Shown: positions 25,223-35,000 of the stretch, piece after piece
Numbering within the stretch: position 1 is the stretch's first letter
Layout: the number at the start of each line of letters is the position of its first letter
NCBI RefSeq assembly: GCF_900094705.1
Contig: NZ_FMAR01000012.1
Span: 1 to 64,000 of the forward strand
DNA from: Chitinophaga costaii
Lineage (GTDB): Bacteria > Bacteroidota > Bacteroidia > Chitinophagales > Chitinophagaceae
Length of the DNA stretch: 64,000 bases
Direction: 5' to 3'
The notes under the pieces: model-generated
The model's database searches: none
Told to the model about the DNA's origin: nothing
Seen by the model: the letters and a program-made list of their open reading frames with translations, nothing else
Translations under genes and position numbers: made by a program

Positions 25223-25367
25223 AGAATTGTAAGATAGATTTAACAATTAGAGGCCCCATGGGTAGTTATAAAATGCCCAACTTGCGGGTAATGGATAAAA
25301 GGCACAAAAATTGCTCCAATCTGGCCGCTAAAGCGGATTTGAACAATCATTTAATTTGCCGAAAGGC

Positions 25368-25397
25368 TTGCTCATATTGGTTTTTATTTTATATTTA
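25368..25397 (+). promoter_or_regulatory. Promoter of PAS-LuxR regulator
   Basis: TTG (25368-25370), a 19-base spacer and TATATTTA (25390-25397), with one mismatch in the -7 box. It lies about 90 bases before ATG 25488. The remainder of the 349-base gap from 25139 shows no coding frame. Confidence 0.55.
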
Positions 25398-25487
25398 CGT
25401 TAAGTGTTACAACGTTTTTATTCGCTAGGGAGGTTTTCGTATAATCTTTACAGTTAGTTTATCTATTGTTTGTGTAAAAAAGTACGT

Positions 25488-26192
25488 ATGCAGAAAGACG
25501 CCGATAAGGAGAGGGCTTCTTCCTTTGCAGCATTGCAACAGGAAAATGAAGCGCTAAAGGCAAGGGTTCAATGGCTGGAAAGAGTGGTGGATGAAGTACC
25601 TGCAATACTTTATGCTTCCAACAATACAAAGAAAACCGTGTACTGGTGCAACAGTGCGATGAGTGAAGCTACGGGTTACAGCCTCGAGGAGATGACAAGC
25701 ATGGGCATGGATTTTTTCCGTGAGATAATGCACCCCGAAGATTTTTCCCTGGCTGAAACGGCCCGGCAATCTTTTATTGGGGCTAAGGATGTATTTGGTG
25801 GCGTTACCCGCATTAGACGCAAGGGCGCTACCAATTGGTATTGGCTGGTGGGCCTGGCTAAGCCTTTTAATTGGGATGAAGATGGCAACGTAAAAGATGT
25901 GATATGCTGTTTCCTGGACCTTACCTTAGCTATGGATACTAATATCCAGCTTAGTGAGGCTATGCGGGAAGTGTTGCGCCGTCAAAATGAAAACCAGCTC
26001 AATAAACTTACCCCCCGTGAGAAAGATGTATTTGGCCTAGCCGTACAGGGAAAGAACAACAAAGAAATTGCCGCAGAACTAAACCTGAGCCGGTACACCG
26101 TAGAAACACACCGGAAGAATATTCGCCTGAAATTGAAGGTGCGTAACAGCACAGAACTGGTAGCGCTGGCAAAACGTATTGGATTTCAATAG
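25488..26192 (+). CDS. PAS domain LuxR-type transcriptional regulator
   Basis: A 234-residue regulator. A short N-terminal coiled coil (SFAALQQENEALKARVQWLE) leads into a PAS fold (about 30-145: VVDEVPAILYASNNT, YSLEEMTSMGMDFFREIMHPED, WYWLVGLAKPF), then a LuxR/FixJ helix-turn-helix (LTPREKDVFGLAVQGKNNKEIAAELNLSRYTVETHRKNI, about 172-210). The ligand of the PAS domain is unknown. It has no receiver domain, so it is probably not a response regulator. It stands alone with its own promoter and terminator. ATG 25488 is preferred over a TTG at 25470. Confidence 0.9.
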   Translation: MQKDADKERASSFAALQQENEALKARVQWLERVVDEVPAILYASNNTKKTVYWCNSAMSEATGYSLEEMTSMGMDFFREIMHPEDFSLAETARQSFIGAKDVFGGVTRIRRKGATNWYWLVGLAKPFNWDEDGNVKDVICCFLDLTLAMDTNIQLSEAMREVLRRQNENQLNKLTPREKDVFGLAVQGKNNKEIAAELNLSRYTVETHRKNIRLKLKVRNSTELVALAKRIGFQ

Positions 26193-26260
26193 AATTAAAT
26201 CATTATATTAACCCCCTTTGCCCCTTTAACCCTTTTTAAATTTATTTTAGGTTTTGGCCA

Positions 26261-26284
26261 AAAATACCCAAGCTTGGGTATTTT
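26261..26284. terminator. Palindromic terminator after PAS-LuxR gene
   Basis: A perfect 24-base palindrome centred at 26272/26273 has the core ACCCAAGCTTGGGT flanked by A-rich and T-rich ends. As RNA it forms a nine-pair stem with an AAGCTT loop and a T tail, fitting a terminator for the gene ending at 26192. Confidence 0.7.
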
Positions 26285-26361
26285 CTTGCTTTTATAACTC
26301 CACTAATTTAGTGTTCGATTAAAAGATCAAAAATCAATTGCATGCAAAGCCCCCGATTACC

Positions 26362-26571
26362 ATGATAACCGATGATAGCGCTTATGAAATTTTACAAGTG
26401 GATAAAACCGCTTCTTCGGAGGAAATACTTGAAAAATACGAACAACTTAAATCAGCCTATAAGAAGGTGCGGGCCGATACAGAAGATCTCCGTACTAAAT
26501 TGGCCTATCAACTAAAACAAATAGAACTGGATGACGCATACCTATATTTAAAGAAATATCAAAAATTGTAA
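26362..26571 (+). CDS. Small protein resembling a J-domain helix, no HPD motif
   Basis: A 69-residue protein whose start (DSAYEILQVDKTASSEEILEKYEQLKSAYKKV) looks like helices I and II of a DnaJ domain, then continues as a charged helix (TEDLRTKLAYQLKQIELDDAYLYLKKYQKL). The catalytic HPD tripeptide that would activate Hsp70 is absent, so a cochaperone role is not supported. ATG 26362 is used; a TTG eight codons upstream is possible. Single gene, no obvious partner. It could be a genuine small protein of unknown function. Confidence 0.55.
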   Translation: MITDDSAYEILQVDKTASSEEILEKYEQLKSAYKKVRADTEDLRTKLAYQLKQIELDDAYLYLKKYQKL

Positions 26572-26796
26572 TCATCCTGCTCAAAAGCCTTTTTGTTCTT
26601 TGTTATAAACCCCTATTCTCCTCATTCATAGTTTTTATTCCCCAAACATTTTTAGTCAGTGTAGATATGTATGCATGTAGTATTCTACACTTATCCGGCC
26701 TCTCTCAATTGTTTGGAACATCCAGTTTTTTATTACCAGCTAAATGGATTAGGATTTTATTACTTTTATAGTGAAATCCTAAATTCCATTTACATT

Positions 26797-27732
26797 ATGC
26801 CAGTTTACCTCATCGTTCTGTTAGTTATCGCTGTTTTAGTGATAATGAGTAGTTTTGTTGCCGTTCAGCAAGGAACCATTGCTGTTACGACTGTATTTGG
26901 AAAGTACCAGCGGGTATTATCGCCTGGTCTTACTTTCAAGATACCGTTTGTAGAAAAAGTGTATAAACGCATTTCCATCCAGAACCGTTCCGTGGAGCTG
27001 GAATTTCAGGCGATTACACTTGACCAGGCCAATGTGTATTTTAAAGCCATGCTGCTGTATTCTGTACTCAACAAAGAAGAAGAAACCATTAAGAACGTGG
27101 CCTTCAAATTTGTGGATGAAAGAAGTTTTATGCAGGCCCTGATCCGCACTATTGAAGGGTCTATCCGTGGTTTTGTAGCCACTAAAAGACAGGCGGAAGT
27201 ACTGAGCCTGCGCCGCGACATCACGGAGCATGTAAAGGAGCAAATAGACCGTGGCTTGGAAGAATGGGGATATCATCTGCAAGACTTGCAGATGAATGAT
27301 ATTACGTTTGATGAAGCGATTATGCGCTCTATGGCGCAGGTAGTGGCGTCGAACAACCTGAAGGCCGCTGCCGAAAATGAAGGCCAGGCCTTGCTGATCA
27401 CCAAAACCAAATCTGCAGAAGCAGAAGGCAATGCCATCAAAATCGCTGCAGAAGCGGAAAGACAGGCAGCCCAGCTACGTGGTCAGGGTGTGGCCCTCTT
27501 CCGCGAAGAGGTGGCAAAAGGTATGAGCGTGGCAGCCAAGGAAATGCAGGCGGCAGATCTTGACACTTCCGTAATACTATTCTCCATGTGGACGGAAGCC
27601 ATTAAACATTTTTCTGAAAACTCTAAAGGTAATGTGATCTTCCTGGATGGTTCTTCTGAAAGCATGGACCATACTATGAAACAACTCATGGGTATGAACA
27701 AGCTCCATGCAGCTAATCAAGGTAAGGCATAA
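26797..27732 (+). CDS. SPFH domain (stomatin/prohibitin-like) protein
   Basis: A 311-residue protein with one N-terminal membrane helix (MPVYLIVLLVIAVLVIMSSFVAV) followed by an SPFH domain (QQGTIAVTTVFGKYQRVLSPGLTFKIPFVEKV onward, to about 200) and an Ala/Glu-rich coiled coil (KAAAENEGQALLITKTKSAEAEGNAIKIAAEAERQAAQLRGQ). It resembles QmcA/HflC-like scaffolds that form ring assemblies in the inner membrane and influence proteolysis or microdomains. ATG 26797 is used because translation upstream to 26671 lacks conserved sequence. It is alone, convergent with tadA. Confidence 0.88.
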   Translation: MPVYLIVLLVIAVLVIMSSFVAVQQGTIAVTTVFGKYQRVLSPGLTFKIPFVEKVYKRISIQNRSVELEFQAITLDQANVYFKAMLLYSVLNKEEETIKNVAFKFVDERSFMQALIRTIEGSIRGFVATKRQAEVLSLRRDITEHVKEQIDRGLEEWGYHLQDLQMNDITFDEAIMRSMAQVVASNNLKAAAENEGQALLITKTKSAEAEGNAIKIAAEAERQAAQLRGQGVALFREEVAKGMSVAAKEMQAADLDTSVILFSMWTEAIKHFSENSKGNVIFLDGSSESMDHTMKQLMGMNKLHAANQGKA

Positions 27733-27740
27733 CATTATTA

Positions 27741-27798
27741 TAGCATGTAAAGCAGAAAGCCCGGGCTACTACGCCTGGGCTTTCTGCTTTACATGCTA
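27741..27798. terminator. Bidirectional terminator overlapping the tadA stop
   Basis: Arms at 27741-27762 and 27777-27798 are perfectly complementary over 22 bases, with a further GGC/GCC pairing inside. The tadA stop codon (27789-27791) and its last few codons lie inside the second arm, so the end of the tadA coding sequence doubles as part of the terminator shared with the SPFH gene. Confidence 0.85.
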
Positions 27799-28238
27799 CC
27801 GTTGCGGCGTTGCAAGAAAAATGTTTTAATGAGTTGCAGGCTTTCCTCCGTACAAGGCCCTGTTTCCAGTTTGGTTTTGGGATGGAAGGGATTGTGACCA
27901 CCTGTACTGCGGCGATAGCTGTTTTTTTCATCGGCTGCAGCATACACAATGCGGCCTATTTTGCTCCAGTACAGTGCGCCTGCACACATGAGGCAGGGTT
28001 CCAGTGTTACGAATAACGTGGCATCCATGAGGTATTTACTACCCAGGTAATTGAACGCGGCGGTAAGCGCAATCATCTCTGCATGGGCAGTACAATCGTT
28101 TAGTTTTTCTACCTGGTTGTACCCCCGGCCTATCACCTGGTTATTGGCCACCACCACGGCTCCGATGGGTACTTCTCCATCGTCGAAAGCTTTGCGGGCC
28201 TCGCGCATGGCCTGTTGCATAAAAAATTCGTCGGTCAT
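27789..28238 (-). CDS. tadA: tRNA adenosine(34) deaminase
   Basis: A 149-residue zinc deaminase of the CDA fold. HAE (52-54) supplies a zinc ligand and the catalytic Glu; PCLMC (81-85) gives the two Cys ligands. AVVVANNQVIGRGYNQVEKLND at the N-terminal side matches TadA, which converts A34 to inosine in tRNA-Arg. A guanine/cytosine deaminase of the same fold is the alternative, because length and motifs overlap. It begins six bases after the ligA stop on the same strand, so the two are probably cotranscribed. Confidence 0.85.
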   Translation of the reverse strand: MTDEFFMQQAMREARKAFDDGEVPIGAVVVANNQVIGRGYNQVEKLNDCTAHAEMIALTAAFNYLGSKYLMDATLFVTLEPCLMCAGALYWSKIGRIVYAAADEKNSYRRSTGGHNPFHPKTKLETGPCTEESLQLIKTFFLQRRNGSM

Positions 28239-28244
28239 GCAGTA

Positions 28245-30350
28245 TTATTTATGAAGGAGGAGAATAAATTCATCTTCCGTTAAAATGCGAACGGTATTTA
28301 TTTTTTTTGCTTTTTCCAATTTGCTGCCAGCGTCTTCCCCTACCACCAGGTAATTAAGTTTGCTACTTACATTGCCCAGCAGTTTGCCGCCCTCTGCTTC
28401 CACCATGGCTTCTGCATCGGCACGTTTCAGTTTAGCCAGGGTGCCGGTAAATAAAAACGTTTGCCCGTTCAGGTTACCCTCTACCGGCGCGGCGCTTTTG
28501 GTATTAACCAGGGAAACGCCCTGCCGTTCCAGCTTTTCCAGCATCTGTACGTTGTCTTCGTTTTGGAAAAACTGCAAGATACTGCCCACTACTTTGGGTC
28601 CTATATCTTCCAGGGTAAGTAATTCTGCTTCCGTGCGTCCTTTAAGATCCAGCAGATGTGACACACTGTTGGCCAGTGTTTTGGCAGTGGTTTCGCCCAC
28701 GTAGCGAATGCCTAATCCGTAGATGAGCCGGTGCAGCGGTTGCGTCTTGGATGTCTCAATAGCTGCCTTCAGATTGGTCAGCGATTTTTTGCCAAATCCT
28801 TCCAGCGTGGCTAGCTGTGAAAAGTCTAGTTCATAAATACCCGGAATATCTTTTAGCAGGTGCAGGCTAAAAAATTTGCGTACGTTACTATCGCCCAGGC
28901 TGCGGATGTCCATGGCGTCTTTGCTCACAAAGTGGATAATGCGTTCTACCACCTGTGCTTCGCAATTGATATTAATGCAGCGCCATACGCTTTCCCCTTC
29001 CGGCTTGAATAGCGGGTCGTGGCATACTGGGCAATGGGTGGGGAATACAATGTCTTTTTCGTTGCCGGTACGAAGATCGGGGAGGGAGGCTACCAGGTAA
29101 GGGATCACATCACCCGCTCTTTCTACCAATACCATATCGCCGATCTTCACATCCTTTTCCCGGATCATATCTTCATTATGCAGGGAAATAGAAGCTACTG
29201 TTACGCCCCCAATTGCAACCGGGTCTATTTTGGCCACCGGCGTAACGGCGCCGGTACGGCCTACCTGGAATTCTACATGAAGCAGGCGGCTGGTGGCCTG
29301 GCGGGCTTTGAACTTATAGGCAATAGCCCAGCGGGGATGGTGGGTGGTCATGCCTAACCGGTCTTGCAGGGCGTAGTCATTTACCTTCACCACCATCCCA
29401 TCTATTTCATAAGGCAGTTTGTCGCGGTCTTGTTCAAAGGCCAGTACATAATCAATGACGGCCTGTATGCCGGTGAGTACCCGTTTTTCCTTGGCGGGGC
29501 TGCGCAGGCCCAGTTGGTTCAGGAGGTCCAGCGTGTTGCTGTGGGTTTGTATTTCCACGGGTTCCGGCAGGCCGGGTTCCATGGTATGATAGCTCATGTG
29601 ATAGAGGAACACTTCGAGTCCGCGTTTGGCCACTTCGCGGGGATCTACCATGCGGAGCGAGCCGGAGGCGGCATTACGAGGATTGGCCAGTAGGGGCAGG
29701 CCTTCGGCTATACGTTGCTCATTAAAGGCCTTGAACGTTTCTTTGTTGATCATGGCCTCGCCCCGCACTTCAATGGTGTGGATACCATACTGCGAAAAAG
29801 GTGCGGAGAGTGGCACGGAACGGATCTGTTTAATATTAACCGTAATATCGTCGCCCGCTACGCCATCGCCCCTGGTGGCACCGCGTACCAGCAGATCGTT
29901 TTCATAAATCAAGGAAATGCTGGCACCGTCGAACTTGGGTTCCACACAATACTCAATCGCTTCCAGCCCGCTGGCTTCGCGCGCTTTGCGATCCCAGTCC
30001 AGCAGGTCGTCTGCGTTATAGGAGTTTTCCAGGCTAAGCATGGGGACCAGGTGCTGAACCGTGGGGAAAGACGCCGTGAGGCCCTGCGCTACGCGCTGGG
30101 TGGGTGAGTCGGGGCTTATCTTGTCCGGATGCTCCGATTCCAGTTTTCTAAGCCAAGCATAGAGCTGATCGTATTCATAGTCGCTCAGCACCGGGTCACT
30201 TTGAATATAGTAGCGGTAATCGTTATAACGGATCACCCGGCGAAGGCCTTCCAGGGTAACGTCCAGCTCCCCGGTATCCTGCGCGGCCACTTGCACCAGC
30301 AGCGACTTGGCGAGAGCAGAGAGTTCGAGTGCGATGTCTTTAGTGTACAT
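28245..30350 (-). CDS. ligA: NAD-dependent DNA ligase
   Basis: A 701-residue LigA that seals nicks during replication and repair. Domains in order: Ia (YNDYRYYIQSDPVLSDYEYDQL, about 42-65, NAD binding), adenylation with Lys139 in EPKFDG, OB fold, a four-Cys zinc finger (CPVC...CININC), helix-hairpin-helix repeats (ATLEGFGKKSLTNLKAAIE; LTLEDIGPKVVGSIL), and a C-terminal BRCT domain (FLFTGTLAKLKRADAEAMVEAEGG). ATG 30350 opens the conserved domain; upstream in-frame sequence from 30422 is not conserved. Length is slightly above the E. coli enzyme. Confidence 0.97.
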   Translation of the reverse strand: MYTKDIALELSALAKSLLVQVAAQDTGELDVTLEGLRRVIRYNDYRYYIQSDPVLSDYEYDQLYAWLRKLESEHPDKISPDSPTQRVAQGLTASFPTVQHLVPMLSLENSYNADDLLDWDRKAREASGLEAIEYCVEPKFDGASISLIYENDLLVRGATRGDGVAGDDITVNIKQIRSVPLSAPFSQYGIHTIEVRGEAMINKETFKAFNEQRIAEGLPLLANPRNAASGSLRMVDPREVAKRGLEVFLYHMSYHTMEPGLPEPVEIQTHSNTLDLLNQLGLRSPAKEKRVLTGIQAVIDYVLAFEQDRDKLPYEIDGMVVKVNDYALQDRLGMTTHHPRWAIAYKFKARQATSRLLHVEFQVGRTGAVTPVAKIDPVAIGGVTVASISLHNEDMIREKDVKIGDMVLVERAGDVIPYLVASLPDLRTGNEKDIVFPTHCPVCHDPLFKPEGESVWRCININCEAQVVERIIHFVSKDAMDIRSLGDSNVRKFFSLHLLKDIPGIYELDFSQLATLEGFGKKSLTNLKAAIETSKTQPLHRLIYGLGIRYVGETTAKTLANSVSHLLDLKGRTEAELLTLEDIGPKVVGSILQFFQNEDNVQMLEKLERQGVSLVNTKSAAPVEGNLNGQTFLFTGTLAKLKRADAEAMVEAEGGKLLGNVSSKLNYLVVGEDAGSKLEKAKKINTVRILTEDEFILLLHK

Positions 30351-30598
30351 ATTTGTAAAGGTAAAAAAATGTACCATGTACCGTGTATAATGTACTATGT
30401 ATAAGCGCTTTGTTTTGTGCAACCTGCGCCAGTGGCTGGGGTAAGGGGCTAGCGGCTATCATTATAGTCAATACATGGATTACAGTTGCAATCGCTATCT
30501 TTTCAAATGAAAGCGGGTACATTGTATCTCTTACACGATCTTTTATATCATTTTTTACGTATCTTAAGTTTCATTCCGCGTTATTTAATTCCACGTAT

Positions 30599-31276
30599 AT
30601 GGTTGCCTACAACCTTTCCGGCCAGCAGGAGCGCCCTCATCAGGATTCCTATTGCAGCCTAACTGTATCTGTCGATTGCGTAATCTTTGGGTCTGAACAA
30701 GACCAGTTAAACGTATTACTCATGCCATGCACACTGCCGGGCTGTGAGGGCCGCTGGACCTTGCCGGGCGGGGCCTTACAAATGGAGGAGGAGTTAGATG
30801 TAGCTGCCCACCGTGTATTGCAGGAGCATGCGGGAATAGTATTGCCGCATTTGGAACAACTGCAAGCCTTTGGCAGTGTAAAGCGTCATCCAATCGAGCG
30901 GGTTATCAGTGTGGCTTATGTAACGCTGGTACACTTGCGGGAAAATAATGTATCGCTACCGGAAGGCAAAGGATTGCGCTGGTTCCCGGTGAAAGCATGC
31001 CCGCTCCTGGCTTTTGACCATACAGCTATCCTGGAAGCAGCCCGCACCCGCTTGCAGCATAAATTGCTAGAACAGCCGACAGACCTGCGTTTGTTGCCCC
31101 GGCGTTTTTCTTTCCGTGAATTGCAAGACTTGTACGAAGCCGTATTAGACTACAAACTAGACCGGCGCAATTTCCGTAAAAAAGTATTGGCCATGAACTT
31201 GCTGGTGGATCTGCATGAGGCAGAACACAATGTATCGCACCGGCCGGCCAAGTTTTATGGAAGGCACACGGAGTAA
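30599..31276 (+). CDS. Nudix-domain transcriptional regulator, NrtR/AraR-like
   Basis: A 225-residue protein with an N-terminal Nudix fold (about 15-145) and a C-terminal winged helix (LLPRRFSFRELQDLYEAVLDYKLDRRNFRKKVLA). The Nudix box is degenerate: GGALQMEEELDVAAHRVLQEHAGI lacks the REUxEE core needed for metal-dependent hydrolysis. This layout is typical of NrtR-family repressors, which in Bacteroidota include the arabinose regulator AraR. I infer a DNA-binding regulator sensing a nucleotide or sugar rather than an enzyme. ATG 30599 is used; the frame upstream is not conserved. No adjacent target operon is obvious; its targets are unknown. Confidence 0.82.
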   Translation: MVAYNLSGQQERPHQDSYCSLTVSVDCVIFGSEQDQLNVLLMPCTLPGCEGRWTLPGGALQMEEELDVAAHRVLQEHAGIVLPHLEQLQAFGSVKRHPIERVISVAYVTLVHLRENNVSLPEGKGLRWFPVKACPLLAFDHTAILEAARTRLQHKLLEQPTDLRLLPRRFSFRELQDLYEAVLDYKLDRRNFRKKVLAMNLLVDLHEAEHNVSHRPAKFYGRHTE

Positions 31277-31578
31277 CCTGGTTATAAGTTCCAAAATGCA
31301 GCATTAACAGATGGGGCTTCTACCCACAAAAAAAATATTTATGTGATATATTCCTTAACATCAGCTCACCATTTCATGGGAAGGAAGTTGCTTTTCTGAA
31401 GACCTTTTGGGTTGGATTCGCTAAAACGGTTTAGTAAACGAAGCGCTGTTAGTAGCAAGGCATGCAGCCACAATCATTGGGTGATCAAATGCTTTGCGCA
31501 AGTGGTACAATAAGTGTCAAACCTACGACTAATAAGCATTTGGGAGGATGGGGCCGAAAAATAAAAAGCACTAAAAAT

Positions 31579-31609
31579 TTGTTTTTAACAATTATTTAGG
31601 TTAAGATTG
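31579..31609 (+). promoter_or_regulatory. Candidate promoter of small RNA or icmF leader
   Basis: TTG (31579-31581), a 20-base spacer and TAAGATTG (31602-31609), with one mismatch in the -7 box. Transcription would begin near 31617. Confidence 0.45.
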
Positions 31610-31616
31610 TGTAAAA

Positions 31617-31824
31617 TATACGCATCGTATTGTTAAGGAAGTTATATAAAGTGACCATTCGACCTGATAAAAGATATTCCATTCAATTTGATTAAATTTT
31701 TTCTCAATCTATAGCTGATTATAATTCCACGTTATGAAATTCCAGATGGGATACTTTTAAGTATGTACTGGTGACCGTTATTTTAGATGATTCCCTTGCG
31801 CGGCTCGTGCAAGGGAATTTTTTT
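31617..31824 (+). ncRNA. Candidate small RNA or attenuated leader upstream of icmF
   Basis: The gap 31277-32005 (729 bases) contains a promoter-like sequence at 31579-31609 and a strong terminator at 31790-31824, bracketing a transcript of about 205 bases. No convincing reading frame lies between them. An ATACTT/AAGTAT hairpin is at 31751-31764. The RNA could be independent, or the terminator could control read-through into icmF, which starts 182 bases later. I cannot match it to a known family; a 6S-like RNA of this size is one thought, not shown. No B12-box sequence of a cobalamin riboswitch is recognisable. Confidence 0.4.
31790..31824 (+). terminator. Rho-independent terminator upstream of icmF
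   Basis: ATTCCCTTGC (31790-31799) pairs with GCAAGGGAAT (31809-31818) across a nine-base loop, followed by six T. The nearest upstream annotated gene ends 513 bases away, so it probably ends a separate short transcript. Confidence 0.85.
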
Positions 31825-32005
31825 GTGCATTGACTCAATGCCAAGCTAAACTATGGCTATCATCTGCGCTGGCACTGGTTTCGGTGCATTTCTTTCCTTA
31901 CGAATGCTTCGTTGCAATAGCTGCGATACATTGAACTTTTGTACCTTGTGTGGCAGGAACCTCCACGTTATGGTTACCACTTTTAGCTAACTCACCAACA
32001 GGCTC

Positions 32006-35000
32006 ATGTCTTATACACCAAAACACCAGGTGCGCCTGGTTACGGCCGCGGCTTTATTCGATGGCCACGATGCCGCCATTAATATTATGCGCCGTATTAT
32101 GCAAAGCAAGGGCGCCGAAGTTATTCACCTGGGCCATAACCGCGCTGCGGAAGATATTGTAGACTGCGCCATCCAGGAAGACGCGCAGGGCATTGCCGTA
32201 ACCTCTTACCAAGGAGGCCACGTAGAATTTTTCAAATACATGTACGACCTGCTACAACAAAAAGGTTGCGGCCACATAAAAATTTTCGGCGGTGGCGGCG
32301 GCACCATCCTGCCGGACGAAATTGCAGCTTTGCATGCTTATGGCATAACCCGCCTATACTCACCGGATGATGGCCGCCAGATGGGCCTGGATGGCATGAT
32401 AGAAGACCTGGTGCAACAATGCGATTTTGCCACGGTAGCATCGGTGAACGGCACCGTGAAAACCCTTCCGGGAAAAGAAGCTAAACATATTGCCCAGGCC
32501 ATTACACTGGCGGAAAATAATCAACTGCTTTCATTGGATAAATACAAAGGAAACAAAACCATTCCCGTGCTAGGCATTACCGGCACTGGTGGGGCGGGCA
32601 AGAGTAGTGTAACGGATGAATTGGTGCGCAGGTTTCTTTCCCGTTTTACCAACAAAACTGTTGCCGTAATATCGGTAGACCCATCCAAGAAAAAAACAGG
32701 CGGCGCCTTGCTGGGCGACCGCATCCGCATGAACGCCATTCATCACCCCCGTGCCTATATGCGCTCCCTGGCTACACGGGAAAGCGATAAAGCGATCAGC
32801 GAGCATATTCAGGAAGCCATCGACATCTGCAAGCTGGCAGCCTTTGATTGCATCATCCTTGAAACATCCGGCATTGGGCAGAGCGATACCGCCATCACCG
32901 ATTATTGCGATGTGGCCCTGTATGTAATGACACCCGAATATGGTGCGGCTTCCCAATTGGAAAAGATAAACATGCTCGATTATGCCGATGTGATTGCCAT
33001 TAATAAATTCGACAAAGCCGGCTCCCTCGATGCCCTGCACGACGTGGCTAAACAATACAAACGCAATCACAGTCTATGGACTGCCAAGGAGGAGCAATTG
33101 CCCGTGATCGGTACCATAGCCTCCCAATTTAATGACGCGGGGGTGAACCAGCTTTTTGAAAAACTTTTTACGGTGATAACCGAAAAAACAGGTGTACGGT
33201 TTGGTGAATTCGCTACTACGGCTGGATCGAAGGCAATTACGCGCTCTCAGATTATTCCGCCGGCAAGGGTACGTTACCTTGCAGAAATTGCGGAAGCGCT
33301 GGAACAAGACGCTGCCTGGCTGGAGGAACAATGCGCCCTTGCCACCCAATGGTATCAACTCAGTGGTGTATTGAAATTAACCGAGCATGTAGCGCTGCGC
33401 GAGATACAAGCGCAGGTGGAAAAACAACTGCATCCGGATTGCCGGCAACTTATTGTTAATTGGCCCCAACTCGTGGCCCAATACAAAGCAGATCACTACG
33501 TATTTAAAGTACGCGACAAGGAAATTAAGCTGCCCCTGTTCGTGGAAAGCCTTTCCGGTACCCGCATCCCGAAGATCAGTCTTCCCGTCTATAAAGATTG
33601 GGGCGATCTGCTGCGCTGGCAGTTAAAAGAAAATTTGCCGGGAGAATTTCCATATACTGCCGGCGTGTTTCCACTGAAGCGCGAAGGCGAAGACCCTACC
33701 CGCATGTTTGCCGGAGAAGGCGGCCCGGAACGTACCAACAAACGGTTTCATTATGTATCGCTGGACCAGCCGGCCAAGCGCCTGTCTACCGCCTTCGATA
33801 GTGTAACGCTGTATGGGGAAGACCCTGCCATCCGTCCGGACATTTATGGGAAAATAGGCAACTCCGGCGTAAGCATTGCCACCGTAGACGATGCCAAGAA
33901 ACTGTACAGCGGTTTTGATCTCTGTGATCCAAAGACCTCTGTGTCTATGACCATCAACGGGCCGGCACCGGTACTGCTGGCCTTTTTCATGCATGCCGCC
34001 ATTGACCAGCAATGTGAAAAATACATTCGGGAAAACCACCTCACCGGCCAGGTGCAGGCATTGATAGCGCAGCGTTTTCAAGGGGATTCATTACCCCGCT
34101 ACAGCGGTGCCCTGCCAACGGGCAATGATGGCCTGGGCCTGGGTTTGCTGGGTATTTCCGGCGATGAAGTGCTGGAGCCGGCGGTATATGCATCCCTCAA
34201 AGCCCATGCACTCAGTACCGTGCGGGGTACGGTGCAGGCAGACATTTTAAAGGAAGACCAGGCGCAGAATACCTGCATCTTCTCTACCGAATTTGCCCTG
34301 AAGCTGATGGGCGATGTGCAGGAATATTTCATCCGTGAAAAAGTGCGGAACTTTTATTCTGTGAGCATTTCCGGTTACCATATTGCCGAAGCGGGCGCTA
34401 ACCCGATTACGCAGCTGGCCTTTACACTGTCCAATGGTTTCACCTATGTGGAATATTTCTTGAGCAGGGGCATGCACATTGATGATTTTGCGCCCAACCT
34501 TTCTTTTTTCTTCAGCAATGGTATGGATCCTGAATATGCCGTGATAGGCCGCGTGGCGCGCCGCATCTGGGCTAAGGCTATCCGTAATAAATACAAAGGC
34601 AACGACCGTTCGCAAAAACTAAAGTACCATATCCAGACCTCCGGTCGTAGTCTGCATGCGCAGGAGATCGACTTCAATGATATCCGCACCACGTTGCAAG
34701 CCTTGTACGCGATCTATGACAACTGCAATTCCCTGCACACCAATGCCTACGACGAGGCGATCACCACGCCTACAGAAGAAAGCGTGCGAAGGGCTATGGC
34801 CATTCAGCTCATCATCAACCGGGAACTAGGGACTGCCAAAAATGAAAACCCGATACAAGGTGCTTTCTTCATTGAAGAACTGACAGACCTGGTGGAAGAA
34901 GCGGTGTTGCTGGAATTTCGCCGCATTACAGAACGGGGTGGTGTGCTGGGTGCTATGGAGCGCATGTACCAGCGCAATAAGATACAGGAAGAAAGCTTGC

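Noticed and set aside
31462..31599. 45-codon frame (MQPQSLGDQM...) in the gap before icmF
   Set aside because: No promoter fits it and it runs over the predicted promoter at 31579-31609; nothing recognisable in the peptide.
31277..32005. Cobalamin riboswitch upstream of B12-dependent icmF
   Set aside because: Looked for the B12-box and neighbouring conserved segments; none is recognisable, and only the terminator-bracketed stretch stands out.
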